Assembly: GCA_020853515.1 (NCBI GenBank) | Contig: JADYYU010000321.1 | Coordinates: forward strand, 1-6,910 | DNA length: 6,910 nucleotides | Direction of reading: 5' to 3' | From: Chitinophagaceae bacterium | GTDB lineage: Bacteria; Bacteroidota; Bacteroidia; Chitinophagales; Chitinophagaceae | The notes under the pieces: generated by a model | What the model was told of the DNA's origin: nothing | Databases searched by the model: none | Seen by the model: the letters and a program-made list of their open reading frames with translations, nothing else | In this document: positions 5,645-6,910 of the stretch, one piece after another | How the letters are laid out: every line of letters starts with the position of its first letter | Numbering within the stretch: the first letter of the stretch is position 1 | Made by a program: the position numbers and the translations under genes

Positions 5645-6910
5645 ATGGCAAAGGAAATTACATCAAGAAAAGAAGACTACAGCAAATGGTATATTGATCT
5701 CGTGATCAAGGCGGGGTTGGCAGATTATAGTGCAGTAAAAGGCTGCATGGTGATCAAACCTTACGGATACGCAATTTGGGAAAACATGCGTGATGTGCTG
5801 GATAAAAAATTTAAAGATACAGGGCATGAGAATGCCTATTTCCCTTTGTTTGTACCTAAAAGCCTGTTTGAGGCCGAAGAAAAAAACGCAGAAGGCTTTG
5901 CCAAAGAATGTGCTGTAGTGACCCATTATCGACTAAAAAACGACCCCAATAATCCCGGCAAACTGATGGTTGACCCTGAAGCTAAACTGGAAGAAGAACT
6001 CGTTGTGCGGCCCACTTCAGAAGCGATTATCTGGAACACGTACAAAACCTGGATACAGTCATACCGCGATCTGCCTATACTGATTAACCAATGGGCTAAT
6101 GTGGTACGTTGGGAAATGCGGACCCGCCTGTTTTTACGCACTGCAGAATTTTTGTGGCAGGAAGGCCATACCGCTCATGCCACTCAGGAAGAAGCGCTGA
6201 CAGAAACAAAACAAATGCTGGAAGTATATGCTGATTTTGCTGAAACGTGGATGGCCATGCCTGTTATCAAAGGTGTAAAAAGCGAAAATGAGCGCTTTGC
6301 CGGTGCCCTGGACACCTATTGCATTGAAGCACTGATGCAGGATGGCAAAGCACTACAGGCCGGTACTTCACATTTTTTAGGACAGAATTTCGCAAAAGCA
6401 TTCGATGTTAAATTTGTCAATAAAGAAAATAAATCTGAGTTTGTATGGGCAACTTCATGGGGTGTCTCAACCAGACTGATAGGTGCACTGGTAATGGCAC
6501 ACAGCGATGATGAAGGTTTGATATTACCACCGAAACTGGCCCCCATACAGGTTGTGATTGTTCCCATTTATAAAGGGGAAGATTCGAAAGCGCTAATTGA
6601 CGGCAAGGCTCAAACGATCGTGGACGAACTGAAAGCGAGAGGTATAAAAGTAAAATATGACCATAATGATCAAAACCGCCCCGGCTGGAAATTTGCAGAA
6701 TACGAAATGAAAGGCGTACCTGTTCGTATTGCAATTGGCGCCCGCGATATTGAAAACAATGTGGTTGAAATTGCACGTCGTGATACCAAAGAAAAAAACA
6801 CGATTTCGCTGGACGGTTTAACTGACCATATTGAACATTTACTGGAAGACATACAACAAAACATCTATAACAAGGCGCTTGGATTCAGAAATGAAAGTAT
6901 AACTGAAGTA
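5645..6910 (+). CDS. proS: Prolyl-tRNA synthetase, archaeal/eukaryotic-like type (partial, runs off the right edge)
   Basis: An uninterrupted frame of 422 codons runs from the ATG at 5645 to the last base, with no stop. ProRS of this type is usually about 490 residues, so roughly the last 70 lie outside. The enzyme charges tRNA-Pro with proline in the cytoplasm. Class II features are visible: the motif 1 region GCMVIKPYGYAIWENM (33-48), VVRPTSE (120-126), motif 2 RWEMRTRLFLRTAEFLWQEG (155-174) with its Arg and Glu residues, AGTSHFLGQNFAKAFD (239-254), and motif 3 WGVSTRLIGALVMAHSDDEG (272-291). The anticodon-binding domain starts near 300 (PIQVVIVPI). Motif 2 and motif 3 are about 100 residues apart, leaving no room for the bacterial INS editing domain, so this is the short type common in Bacteroidota. 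The start fits: MAKEITSRKEDYSKWY is a family-like N-terminus. No Shine-Dalgarno is present. It is divergent from the secreted-protein gene. Confidence 0.96.
   Translation, partial: MAKEITSRKEDYSKWYIDLVIKAGLADYSAVKGCMVIKPYGYAIWENMRDVLDKKFKDTGHENAYFPLFVPKSLFEAEEKNAEGFAKECAVVTHYRLKNDPNNPGKLMVDPEAKLEEELVVRPTSEAIIWNTYKTWIQSYRDLPILINQWANVVRWEMRTRLFLRTAEFLWQEGHTAHATQEEALTETKQMLEVYADFAETWMAMPVIKGVKSENERFAGALDTYCIEALMQDGKALQAGTSHFLGQNFAKAFDVKFVNKENKSEFVWATSWGVSTRLIGALVMAHSDDEGLILPPKLAPIQVVIVPIYKGEDSKALIDGKAQTIVDELKARGIKVKYDHNDQNRPGWKFAEYEMKGVPVRIAIGARDIENNVVEIARRDTKEKNTISLDGLTDHIEHLLEDIQQNIYNKALGFRNESITEV

Noticed and set aside
6316..6864. Several minus-strand frames over the right end of the window
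   Set aside because: They are antisense to proS, whose motifs are unmistakable and whose frame is open through the window edge.

Overview
The window looks like an ordinary chromosomal segment of a Bacteroidota bacterium, most likely from the Chitinophagaceae/Sphingobacteriia side. The grounds are the gene families and the start sites. There is a long RicT/PSP1 protein with a Cys-rich head, a Bacteroidota-type OmpP1/FadL-like porin, and a eukaryote/archaeal-type ProRS. Start codons sit in A/T-rich sequence without Shine-Dalgarno motifs. The genus assignment is inference.

Layout, left to right. (1) Bases 1-303 (+) are the 3' end of a gene that enters from the left, most likely holB (DNA polymerase III delta'). 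(2) A 223-bp gap holds one hairpin and a possible promoter. (3) Bases 527-1930 (+) encode the RicT/YaaT-type PSP1-domain protein. (4) A 419-bp gap between convergent genes holds several short hairpins and no convincing gene. (5) Bases 2350-3867 (-) encode a 505-residue outer-membrane beta-barrel of the OmpP1/FadL type. (6) Bases 3910-3955 hold a good intrinsic terminator on the minus strand. (7) Bases 3976-5331 (-) encode a secreted 451-residue low-complexity protein. Its first half is rich in Gly/Tyr/Trp, with eight GGY repeats. Its second half is rich in Arg/Gln/Asn, with 20-residue repeats. (8) A 313-bp divergent intergenic region follows. (9) Bases 5645 to the window end (+) encode the first 422 residues of prolyl-tRNA synthetase, open at the right edge.

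The two left-hand genes and proS are housekeeping functions (replication, Fe-S/RNA-associated regulation, translation). The two minus-strand genes encode envelope or secreted proteins and point the same way, with a terminator between them, so they are neighbours but probably not a tight operon. I see no mobile element, CRISPR array, tRNA or rRNA, and no clearly new multi-gene system. The least explained object is the Tyr/Trp/Gly plus Arg-rich secreted protein.
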